NCBI GenBank assembly: GCA_024640185.1 | Contig: JAHEFN010000049.1 | Span: 1 to 11,247 of the forward strand | Reading direction: 5' to 3' | From: Gemmatimonadota bacterium | Lineage (GTDB): Bacteria > Gemmatimonadota > Gemmatimonadetes > Gemmatimonadales > GWC2-71-9 | DNA length: 11,247 nt | Shown here: positions 1-6,574 of the stretch, in pieces | Position numbering within the stretch: the stretch's first letter is position 1 | Layout of the letters: each line of letters begins with the position of its first letter | Program-made: the position numbers and the translations under genes | Notes under the pieces: model-generated | Database searches by the model: none | What the model was told of the DNA's origin: nothing | The model's input: only the letters and a program-made list of their open reading frames with translations

Positions 1-2293
1 GCGCCATCGCCCACCCCTTCCCGGCGAAGATCCAAAAGAGTTGACCGCGAGTGGCCCCGAGGGCCCGGTGCAGCGCCAGCTCCCCGAGCCGCTCCCGCGC
101 CAGCACGATCAACGCGAGGGTGATCCCCGCCACGGCGATGAGCAGGGCCATCGCCTGAAGAACCCGGGTGATGGCGAAGGTCTGGTCAAAGATCCGCATC
201 ACTTCGGTGCGGAGGGTGCGATTGCTGCGGACCACGACCGGGAGGTCGGGGAATGCCGTCCGGAGCCGATCGACCACCGCCTCGGGGTCGGCGCCGGGGA
301 CGAGGTAGAGCGCGATGTTGCTGATCGGTCCGGCGCCCAGGGTGCGCGCCAAGGTGGCGAGCCCGACCACCGCGGCGCCCGACTCGTTGCCGTAGTCGTG
401 ATAGATCGCTGCCACCGGGAGGCGAACCTCACCGCCGGTGGTGGCGAAGCGAAGGGTGTCACCCACCCCGAGCCCCACCCGCCGGGCGAGTGGCTCGCTG
501 ATCATGGTGGCCCCATTCCGCACTGTGGTGCCGACCGTCCGGGCGTCGCCGGCCAGCAGCGCAAATCGTTCGGCCAGCGGCAGCGAGAGGTCCACGCCCG
601 CGAGCACGATCCGACGGCCGCCGACCGTGACCGAGGCACCGCGGAGGCGATCGAGCGCCGCGACTTCGGGCCATTCGCCGATGGTGGCAATGAGTGAGGC
701 GTCGAGCGGGGCGACGTCGACAGACCGTGACCAGGTACTGGTGGTGACGTAGACGTCGGCGCGGACGGTGCCGTTGAGCCAGCTCTCGAGCGTCTGCCGG
801 AAGCTGCCCACCATCACGGTGATCCCGACCAGCAGCGCGACGGCGACCGCCAGCGCGGCGACCGCCACCGCGGTCGACTGCAATCGTGCGGCGAGGGTGC
901 GCACGCTGTAGCCGAATCCCCAGCCGGTGACCCGCACCGACCGTGTCGCCAGGTCGAGCAGTCGCGGGGTGGCAAGCGAGAGCGCCACCAGGAGCGCCGC
1001 TGCCAGGACAAAGCCGGCGGGCCGCCATGCCATGCCGAGCCAACGGTACCAGACGGCGGTGCCCAGCAGCAGCAGCAGGCCACCGGCGAGCATCGGCCCG
1101 GCGAGGGTGCGGACCCGCGCGTGCAGGGTGAACGGCGCGAGCAACGCCGTGGGGTGGCTGCGGGAGACCTCCAGGGCCGACGGAAGCGCACTCGCCAGGG
1201 CACCGCCGACCCCGACCAGGGCGGCCAGGCCATAGAGGCCAGGGGTGAGTCGCAACTGCTCGATCTCGTTCAGGAGGTAGAGGTTGCTGATGGTGCTGCT
1301 GACGGCCTCGAGGTTGAGCGAGGCGATGGCATAGCCAAGCGGTAGCCCAACAGCGACGCCGAGGAGCCCGATCAGCGCCACCTCGACGAGCACGAGGGCG
1401 AGCACCTGGTTGGCGGACGCGCCGAGCGACCGGAGCACCCCGAATTCACGCCGCCGGCGCACCAGCGATGCTCGGGTGCTGCCATAGACGAGGAAGAGCC
1501 CCACGAAGACCGAGATCATCGACAGCGCGGTGAGATTGAGACGGAAGGCCTCGAGCAGGGAGGCCGCGTCGTCGGTGCGCTCCCCGGGGGTCTGCACCAC
1601 CACGCCAGGGCCGAGGGCCGTGCCGAGCCGGCGGACGACGTCGGCCGGCTCGGCGCCGTCGCGAAGCCGCAGGTCGATCTGGCTCAAGCTGCCGCCAAGG
1701 CCGAAGCGGTCCTGGAGCTGGGCGATGTCCATCACGGCGAGCGAGCGGCTGGCTCCCGGCGAAACGCGCTGCAGGTCGACGAGCGAGCCCACGCGGAGGG
1801 TCACCCGTCGGGAGCCGCTGGTGACCTCGATCTCGTCTCCCTGCCGGAGTCCGTGCTCACGGGCGAGCGCCGGGGTGATGGCGACCCACCCCGGGGTGGT
1901 GAGCGGCGCTGACCCGGTGCCGCCGCCGGTGCCGTCAAGCGGCAGGCCGGTGGGGAGGAAGAAGTCCACCCCGGTGAGTTCGAGGAAGGCACCGCGCCCC
2001 TCCATGGCCACCGTCAACCGGTGGATCGGCCAGGCCATCTCGACGTCCGGGTCGGCGAGGGCACCGAGGTAGGTCGAGTCGGGGAAGGCGCGGGTGGTGC
2101 CGGTGACGGTGAGGTCGGCGGTCCCCGAGATCGCGGCGACGCTCCCGCGGAAGGCCGCCAGCGCGTTGTCGTTGATGATCTGGATCGAGAGCACCGCCGC
2201 CACGCCGAGCGCGACCCCCATCACGGCGAGCAGGTGCAGGCTGCGCCCGCTCCGCAAGCGGTCGCGCAGGGTGGCACGGAGGTAGCGCCTCAC
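1..2293 (-). CDS. FtsX-type ABC transporter permease, C-terminus cut off by window edge
   Basis: This is the inner-membrane subunit of a LolCDE/MacB/YbbP-class ABC system, which typically moves lipoproteins, lipids or peptides out of the membrane rather than importing solutes. The frame is open for 764 codons from a GTG at 2293 to the window edge. Hydrophobic segments lie near residues 18-40, 250-275, 298-325, 352-374, 398-416, 426-443, 472-497 and 708-732. Two large extracytoplasmic domains lie at about 41-250 and 498-707. The FtsX coupling motif occurs twice, as REFGVLRSLGAS (282-293) and RLGELALHRALGATRGQ (735-751), so this is a double-FtsX permease. Relatives have roughly 800-850 residues, so perhaps 80 residues with two membrane helices are missing at the left. 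The start is set by the GTGA overlap with the ATPase stop, which implies translational coupling. The substrate is not identifiable; AttFG/YbbP-like families are the closest by architecture. Confidence 0.93.
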   Translation of the reverse strand, partial: MRRYLRATLRDRLRSGRSLHLLAVMGVALGVAAVLSIQIINDNALAAFRGSVAAISGTADLTVTGTTRAFPDSTYLGALADPDVEMAWPIHRLTVAMEGRGAFLELTGVDFFLPTGLPLDGTGGGTGSAPLTTPGWVAITPALAREHGLRQGDEIEVTSGSRRVTLRVGSLVDLQRVSPGASRSLAVMDIAQLQDRFGLGGSLSQIDLRLRDGAEPADVVRRLGTALGPGVVVQTPGERTDDAASLLEAFRLNLTALSMISVFVGLFLVYGSTRASLVRRRREFGVLRSLGASANQVLALVLVEVALIGLLGVAVGLPLGYAIASLNLEAVSSTISNLYLLNEIEQLRLTPGLYGLAALVGVGGALASALPSALEVSRSHPTALLAPFTLHARVRTLAGPMLAGGLLLLLGTAVWYRWLGMAWRPAGFVLAAALLVALSLATPRLLDLATRSVRVTGWGFGYSVRTLAARLQSTAVAVAALAVAVALLVGITVMVGSFRQTLESWLNGTVRADVYVTTSTWSRSVDVAPLDASLIATIGEWPEVAALDRLRGASVTVGGRRIVLAGVDLSLPLAERFALLAGDARTVGTTVRNGATMISEPLARRVGLGVGDTLRFATTGGEVRLPVAAIYHDYGNESGAAVVGLATLARTLGAGPISNIALYLVPGADPEAVVDRLRTAFPDLPVVVRSNRTLRTEVMRIFDQTFAITRVLQAMALLIAVAGITLALIVLARERLGELALHRALGATRGQLFWIFAGKGWAMA

Positions 2294-2961
2294 GGTCGTT
2301 CCAGTCGACCGCCGTGCAGCTGCCAGGTCTCGTCGGTGCGCCCCGCCGTCTCCGCGGAGTGGGTGGCGCAGAGCAGGGTGGCGCCCTCGTCGCGCACCAG
2401 GGCCAGCAGCAGGTCCATCACCGTGGTGGCGCTGGTGTCGTCGAGGTTGCCCGTCGGCTCGTCGGCGAGCACCAGGCGGGGGCGGCGGACCAGGGCGCGG
2501 CAGATCGCGATCCGCTGCTGTTCGCCGCCACTCAGCTTCGCAATGTCGTCGTCAGCCCGATCGGCGAGTCCCACGCGCTCGAGCAGTTCGCGGACCCGCG
2601 GCTCGAATTCCGCCGCCGCGGTTCCCGCGATGAACGCGGGAAGGGCCACATTCTCCCGCACCGAGAGGTGAGGGAGGAGGTGGAAGAACTGGAAGACGAG
2701 CCCCACCCGGTCGCGTCGAAAGGCGGTGCGCTCGCGCTCACTGAGCTGGGCGAGGTCTCGGCCGTCGGCCAGGACTTCGCCGGCACTCGGGACGTCGATG
2801 CCGGCGGCGAGATTGAGCAGCGTCGACTTGCCGCTGCCGCTGCGGCCGACGATCGCGATGGCTCGCCCCGCCCCGGCCTCGAAGGAGATGTCGTCGAGCA
2901 CGGCGCGCCGGGTGTCATCGTAGCGCTTGGTGACGTGATGAAAGGTGAGGGCTGGGGTCAT
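2290..2961 (-). CDS. ABC transporter ATP-binding protein, LolD/MacB/YbbA type
   Basis: This is the cytoplasmic ATPase that powers the adjoining FtsX permease. At 223 residues it is a single complete nucleotide-binding domain of normal length. Visible motifs are Walker A GRSGSGKST (39-47), Q-loop Q91 in QFFHLLPHLS, signature LSGGEQQR (143-150), Walker B LVLADEP (163-169), D-loop GNLD (171-174) and switch histidine H201 in ATHS. The FQFFHLLP and DEPTGNLD wording is typical of the LolD/MacB/YbbA branch. The ATG at 2961 places a short strand before Walker A, as usual; the frame is open further upstream, but that part lies in the short-chain dehydrogenase gene. It starts 10 bases after that gene's stop, and its own stop overlaps the permease GTG by 4 bases, so all three are probably one transcript. 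I assign no specific symbol because the substrate is unknown. Confidence 0.95.
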   Translation of the reverse strand: MTPALTFHHVTKRYDDTRRAVLDDISFEAGAGRAIAIVGRSGSGKSTLLNLAAGIDVPSAGEVLADGRDLAQLSERERTAFRRDRVGLVFQFFHLLPHLSVRENVALPAFIAGTAAAEFEPRVRELLERVGLADRADDDIAKLSGGEQQRIAICRALVRRPRLVLADEPTGNLDDTSATTVMDLLLALVRDEGATLLCATHSAETAGRTDETWQLHGGRLERP

Positions 2962-2971
2962 GGCCGGCCCG

Positions 2972-3856
2972 CTAGTGCGCGATGTGCTCGCCGGTGATCT
3001 CGACGTCCGGCAGCTCCCCGGTGTAGCGGAGTGAGATGTTCCACAGGCGTGCCCCGATGGTCGGGTCGTGCGACACCAGCGAGGAGGGGATCGCACGGCC
3101 GTCCTTGAAGTACTTGCCGGTGACGCCCTCGAACGCCGGCGATGTCGCGAGCTGCATCGGCGTGACGATCGCCTCCTCCACCGGGATCGTGAACTGCTTG
3201 GCCACCGGGACGATCCAACGGGCCCACCAGCGATCGAACATCTTCTCGACGAACCCCGTGTCGGCAAGCCCGGGGTGGCACGAGTTGACCGTGACGCCGC
3301 TGCCCTCGAGCCGGTGGGCCAGGTCGTAGCCGAACATGACGTTCGCCAGCTTGCTGCGGGCGTAGGCCTGATAACCGCTGTAGCCGTTGCGGCTCTCCCA
3401 ATCCTCGACGTGGTGGGCTCGCTGGTGTGCCTCGCTCGCCAGAATCACCACCCGGGCCGGAGCGGCCGCGCGCAGGAGGTCGGTCACCGCGTTGGTGAGG
3501 ATGAAGTGGGCGAGGTGGTTGACCGCGAAGGTCATCTCGTGGTCATCGGCGGTCATGGTCCGCTGGGTGCTGAACATCGCGGCGTTGTTCACCAACAAGT
3601 CGAGTCGATCGGTCCGACCCCTGATCTGCTCTGCCATCTGGCGAACCGCGTCCTGGTCGGCAAACTCCGCGGCGAACCCCTCGATGTTCGGGTTGCCGCT
3701 CAGCTCACGCAGCTCGCTCACAGCCCGATCGACCGACGCCCTGGTCCTGGCATGCAACAGCAGCCTGGTGTCCATGTTCGCCAACTTGAGGGCCATCGCG
3801 CGGCCGATTCCCCGACTCGCCCCGGTGAGGAGGCAGACCTTCCCTTGCATCGTCAT
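2972..3856 (-). CDS. Short-chain dehydrogenase/reductase, retinol-dehydrogenase-like
   Basis: This is a 294-residue classical SDR oxidoreductase with a Rossmann fold. Visible elements are the cofactor motif TGASRGIG (11-18), NNAA (90-93), the catalytic Asn113 in AVNHLAHF, Ser141 in ILASEAH, the YARSK pair Tyr165/Lys169, and HPG (194-196). Basic residues after the second strand (HARTR, 35-39) suggest NADP(H) preference. The extended C-terminus and the SNxxY-like layout resemble the RDH11-14/WWOX-type SDRs that act on hydrophobic alcohols or aldehydes. The true substrate cannot be read from sequence. The start could be ATG 3856 or ATG 3850, which differ by two residues; no strong ribosome site separates them. 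It is the first gene of the leftward operon with the ABC ATPase and permease, which hints at a lipid-like substrate but does not prove it. Confidence 0.93.
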   Translation of the reverse strand: MTMQGKVCLLTGASRGIGRAMALKLANMDTRLLLHARTRASVDRAVSELRELSGNPNIEGFAAEFADQDAVRQMAEQIRGRTDRLDLLVNNAAMFSTQRTMTADDHEMTFAVNHLAHFILTNAVTDLLRAAAPARVVILASEAHQRAHHVEDWESRNGYSGYQAYARSKLANVMFGYDLAHRLEGSGVTVNSCHPGLADTGFVEKMFDRWWARWIVPVAKQFTIPVEEAIVTPMQLATSPAFEGVTGKYFKDGRAIPSSLVSHDPTIGARLWNISLRYTGELPDVEITGEHIAH

Positions 3857-3888
3857 TCCGTTCCGTCGTCCCCTGGTGTGGAGGGGGG

Positions 3889-3894
3889 AATATA
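3889..3894 (-). promoter_or_regulatory. Candidate -10 box (TATATT) for the leftward SDR-ABC operon
   Basis: Read on the minus strand, TATATT is the only AT-rich hexamer upstream of the SDR start and lies 32 bases before ATG 3856, giving a leader of about 25 bases. A CCCCT/AGGGG inverted repeat with a 7-base spacer (3870-3886) lies at the beginning of that leader and could be an operator or a small hairpin. No convincing -35 box is seen. Confidence 0.4.
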
Positions 3895-3913
3895 GGGACC
3901 GGAATCGAGGGTG

Positions 3914-3919
3914 TAAGTT
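3914..3919 (+). promoter_or_regulatory. Leaderless-type -10 box (TAAGTT) of the helicase gene
   Basis: TAAGTT is followed by exactly six bases and then the GTG start at 3926. With the usual distance from -10 to the transcription start, transcription would begin at the start codon itself, and no ribosome binding site is present. The geometry is the same as at ispH in this window (TAGATT, six bases, ATG), which supports both calls and both starts. Confidence 0.5.
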
Positions 3920-3925
3920 CCGGCC

Positions 3926-6574
3926 GTGCAGCCGACCCGCGACCACCACCTTCCCCCCGACCCTGACGCGTACCGCCAGGCCGACCATCCCCATGGTCGG
4001 ATCTTGGTCATCGCCCCCACCCGGGCGGCCTGTGAGACGATCGAGCTGGCCCTGGCGACCCATGTGGACACCCTCCTGGAGCGCCAGCACGGCGACATGC
4101 TGCGGGGATGGGCCCGTGACGGCAAGAGCTTCGGGATCGTGGCAGGAACCGGGACCGGGAAGACCCTCGGGACCCGGATCATCGCCGAGACGATTCTCCA
4201 GGCGCCGCTCACCATCGGGGTGGTGAACCGGGAACGCGAGGCGACCCCGGAAACCGCCCTCTGCAATGTGGTCGTCGTGACGACGGGCATCGCCCGGCGC
4301 TGGCTCACCGATGGACTGGTGGGCCCTCGTGACACCATCATCGTCGATGAGATCCACCAGACCTCGGCTGAGCTGGAGCTCTGCCTCGCCCTCGGCAAGC
4401 GGTCCAACTGTCGGTTCATCTGGTTGTCGGCCACCGTGGATCCCACCGTCTACCAGACGTACCTGGAGAGCGATGAGGTGCTGGTCACCTCGGCGTTCGA
4501 TCCCACCAAACGCGCCAAGGTCGAGGTGGCCGCGCTCAAGCCGGAGCAGTTCCTCGACGATCGCCGTGTTCGCCGGTTGATTGCGGATGGACGCGGGGTG
4601 GCCGTCTTCCTGCCGACCCGTGCGGAGGTCGAGAAGCTCGGGGCTGGGCTGGGCGAACGGTTTCCCCGGCTCGAGGCAGCATTCTATCACGGCGGCGAGC
4701 CGATTCGGGTCATCCGGCCCTTCCTCGAGGGTGAGGCCAAGAAGCCCTACCTGCTGGCGATGACGGCGGCCGGGCAGTCTGCCCTCAACCTCCCGGGGCT
4801 CGACACCGTCGTGATCTATGACGCCCGCTACGGCAACGTCGTCGAGCGCGGGAAGAACGTCCTCCACCGGCTCTACCTGGGTGCCAACGAATTGCTCCAG
4901 ATGGCCGGCCGGGTCCACGGTCGGGTGAGTGGCGGTCAGGTGTTCATTCTCACCGATCGGGAGCTCGACTTCGACTCGCTGTCGCCGGGTCCACCGGAAT
5001 TCCAGTTGGCGGGCGATGCGGAGCGGGTCGCCCTCACCTGTGCCGGCTTGGGGGTCGACGCCAGAGAGCTTGAGCTGCCGGTGCCGCTCGATCGCGCCTC
5101 CTATGTCCGGGCTGTCGAGCGGCTCACCGAACGGGGGGTGATCGAGGACGGTCGTCTCACGCGCTACGGGGCCCAGATCGAGGCGCTTCCGGTCGAGCGT
5201 CCCTGGGCAGAGCTCCTGCTGCAGGCCGATGACACCATCCTGCCGTTGGTGGCGGGTGCCAGTGGGATCGACTCCCTCCATCGCATGACGCGGGATGAGC
5301 GCGACCTGCATGGGGTGATGGTTTCTGGCAGTGATCACCTGACTGCCTACAACCTGCTCGCAGAGGCGGTCAACCAGTGCGGACGTCTCGGCAACGTGCA
5401 CGGGCTGGCCCGGCATGTCTTCGATGAAGAGGAGCTGGCGGAATGGTCGGAGCGCCGGGGCGTCCTGATGAAGGCGATCGAGGAGGGTGCCCTTGGCATG
5501 GCGTCCGTCTATCGCGCGCTCGATGTGGAATTGCCGGCCACCCTGCCGCATGCCGACCGGAAGCGCCGCGCCGCCTTCGTGGAGCTGGTCGCCAAGTTCC
5601 AGCCCTTCGATCTGGTCCTCGATGAGATGACCGTCGACCGGCAGCCGGCCAGGGTTTCCCGGACCTCGGTGGCTGGGTCGTGGGGAGCCGTCGCCGGGAA
5701 CCTGCGCTACTTCGCCGACCGTTTCGGCGTCTCGCGGGCCTCCATCGAGGGGACCACTGTCCCGTATGAGATGGTCCGCCGCTATGCCACCGAGGGCCAG
5801 CCGACGGTGGTCTTGGTCGGTCACCGTCAGCGACAGCGATTCGCCCTGGCACGGAAGCTGTCCTACTTCGGGTTCGATCTCGAGACCGCGGTCGATCCGC
5901 TCAAGGGCCCAGTGCCCGAACGGCACCGTGAGCAGGCACGGCAGGTGGCCGTCGACGCCCTCCTGGCCGGTGAGGTCGAGCACCCCGGGGTCGCCGGCAT
6001 CATCAGGTCCGTGCGGCAACTGCGGGAGTACTGGCGGCGGAGTGGTGGGGCGCTCTCGGCTGCCAGTGACGGGGCGATCCGTGAGCTGCTGCTCGCGCAG
6101 TTGGGTGACGTGGCCTCCTGGTCGGAGTTCCAGGAGACCTCGCTCTCGATCGATGTGCGGGCCATCGTGCCCGCGGCGGAGCGTCGGCACCTCGATGCCC
6201 TGCCGACCTCGGTGAGGATCTTCGGCGATGTGGTGCCACTGGAGTATCACGTGGGCGACGAAGGTGGCGTGGTCCGTCTCCTGCTCCGGGCTGGTCAGGC
6301 GCGACGGATCACCGAAGCGGATCTCCCGACGGTCGACCGTCCGTTGTTGCTCGCGGTCAGGCGCGGTGAGCAACAAGTCGAGGCGCCGACGATTGCCCGG
6401 CTACAGGAACTGCTTCAGCAGCTCCGCCCCACGGGCAACGTCCCCACGAGGACAGGGCGTGGCAATGGTCCGCGTGGCCGCGGCGGTCGTGGCAGTGGTC
6501 CGCAACGCGGTGGCCCCGGAAAGGGTCGCGGCGGTTCGCGGGGGCGGGGCGGTGGTCGGCGCCGAGGGCGCTAG
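3926..6574 (+). CDS. DEAH/RHA-type ATP-dependent helicase (HrpA/HrpB-like) with RG-rich tail
   Basis: This is an 882-residue superfamily 2 helicase, expected to unwind RNA or RNA-protein complexes in the cytoplasm. Motifs: Walker A GTGTGKT (74-80), Ib-like VVTTG (117-121), motif II DEIH (141-144), motif III LSAT (167-170), motif IV area VAVFLPTRAE (225-234), motif V area TAAGQSALNLPG (280-291) and motif VI QMAGRVHGR (325-333). Residues around 375-500 look like the winged-helix/ratchet region of RHA helicases (LTERGVIEDGRLTRYGAQIE, then LPVERPWAELLLQA). The C-terminal 38 residues are almost only Gly and Arg. Oddly, the PTRAACETIELAL segment (31-43) resembles motif Ia but precedes Walker A, while the normal motif Ia site is shortened. 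The GTG start is supported by the leaderless promoter box and by this conserved-looking N-terminus. HrpB is the nearest named relative by length, but divergence is too great for a symbol. Confidence 0.88.
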   Translation: MQPTRDHHLPPDPDAYRQADHPHGRILVIAPTRAACETIELALATHVDTLLERQHGDMLRGWARDGKSFGIVAGTGTGKTLGTRIIAETILQAPLTIGVVNREREATPETALCNVVVVTTGIARRWLTDGLVGPRDTIIVDEIHQTSAELELCLALGKRSNCRFIWLSATVDPTVYQTYLESDEVLVTSAFDPTKRAKVEVAALKPEQFLDDRRVRRLIADGRGVAVFLPTRAEVEKLGAGLGERFPRLEAAFYHGGEPIRVIRPFLEGEAKKPYLLAMTAAGQSALNLPGLDTVVIYDARYGNVVERGKNVLHRLYLGANELLQMAGRVHGRVSGGQVFILTDRELDFDSLSPGPPEFQLAGDAERVALTCAGLGVDARELELPVPLDRASYVRAVERLTERGVIEDGRLTRYGAQIEALPVERPWAELLLQADDTILPLVAGASGIDSLHRMTRDERDLHGVMVSGSDHLTAYNLLAEAVNQCGRLGNVHGLARHVFDEEELAEWSERRGVLMKAIEEGALGMASVYRALDVELPATLPHADRKRRAAFVELVAKFQPFDLVLDEMTVDRQPARVSRTSVAGSWGAVAGNLRYFADRFGVSRASIEGTTVPYEMVRRYATEGQPTVVLVGHRQRQRFALARKLSYFGFDLETAVDPLKGPVPERHREQARQVAVDALLAGEVEHPGVAGIIRSVRQLREYWRRSGGALSAASDGAIRELLLAQLGDVASWSEFQETSLSIDVRAIVPAAERRHLDALPTSVRIFGDVVPLEYHVGDEGGVVRLLLRAGQARRITEADLPTVDRPLLLAVRRGEQQVEAPTIARLQELLQQLRPTGNVPTRTGRGNGPRGRGGRGSGPQRGGPGKGRGGSRGRGGGRRRGR
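6458..6571 (+). repeat. RGG/RG-rich low-complexity tail of the helicase
   Basis: Codons 845-882 encode 38 residues, of which 18 are Gly and 12 Arg, with four RGG triplets. The DNA is correspondingly repetitive (recurring ggtcgtggc / ggtccgc units). Such tails are known to bind RNA or drive condensate formation in helicases and other RNA-binding proteins. The tail ends at the TAG shared with the convergent gene. Confidence 0.85.
6571..6574. other. CTAG holding the stop codons of two convergent genes
   Basis: The palindromic CTAG gives TAG to the helicase at 6572-6574 on the plus strand and TAG to the signalling gene at 6573-6571 on the minus strand. The coding regions therefore overlap and leave no space for a terminator, so both transcripts must run into the opposite gene. 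Confidence 0.9.

Noticed and set aside
41..2671. Several plus-strand open frames opposite the permease and ATPase
   Set aside because: They are Arg/Pro/Ser-rich shadows; the minus strand carries a continuous FtsX permease and a motif-complete ATPase.
3857..6376. Very long minus-strand open frame running through the helicase gene into the SDR
   Set aside because: Only the SDR part (below 3856) shows a real protein. The upstream 840 residues are Pro/Gly/His/Arg-rich with no motif and lie antisense to the clearly coding helicase; it is a high-GC shadow.
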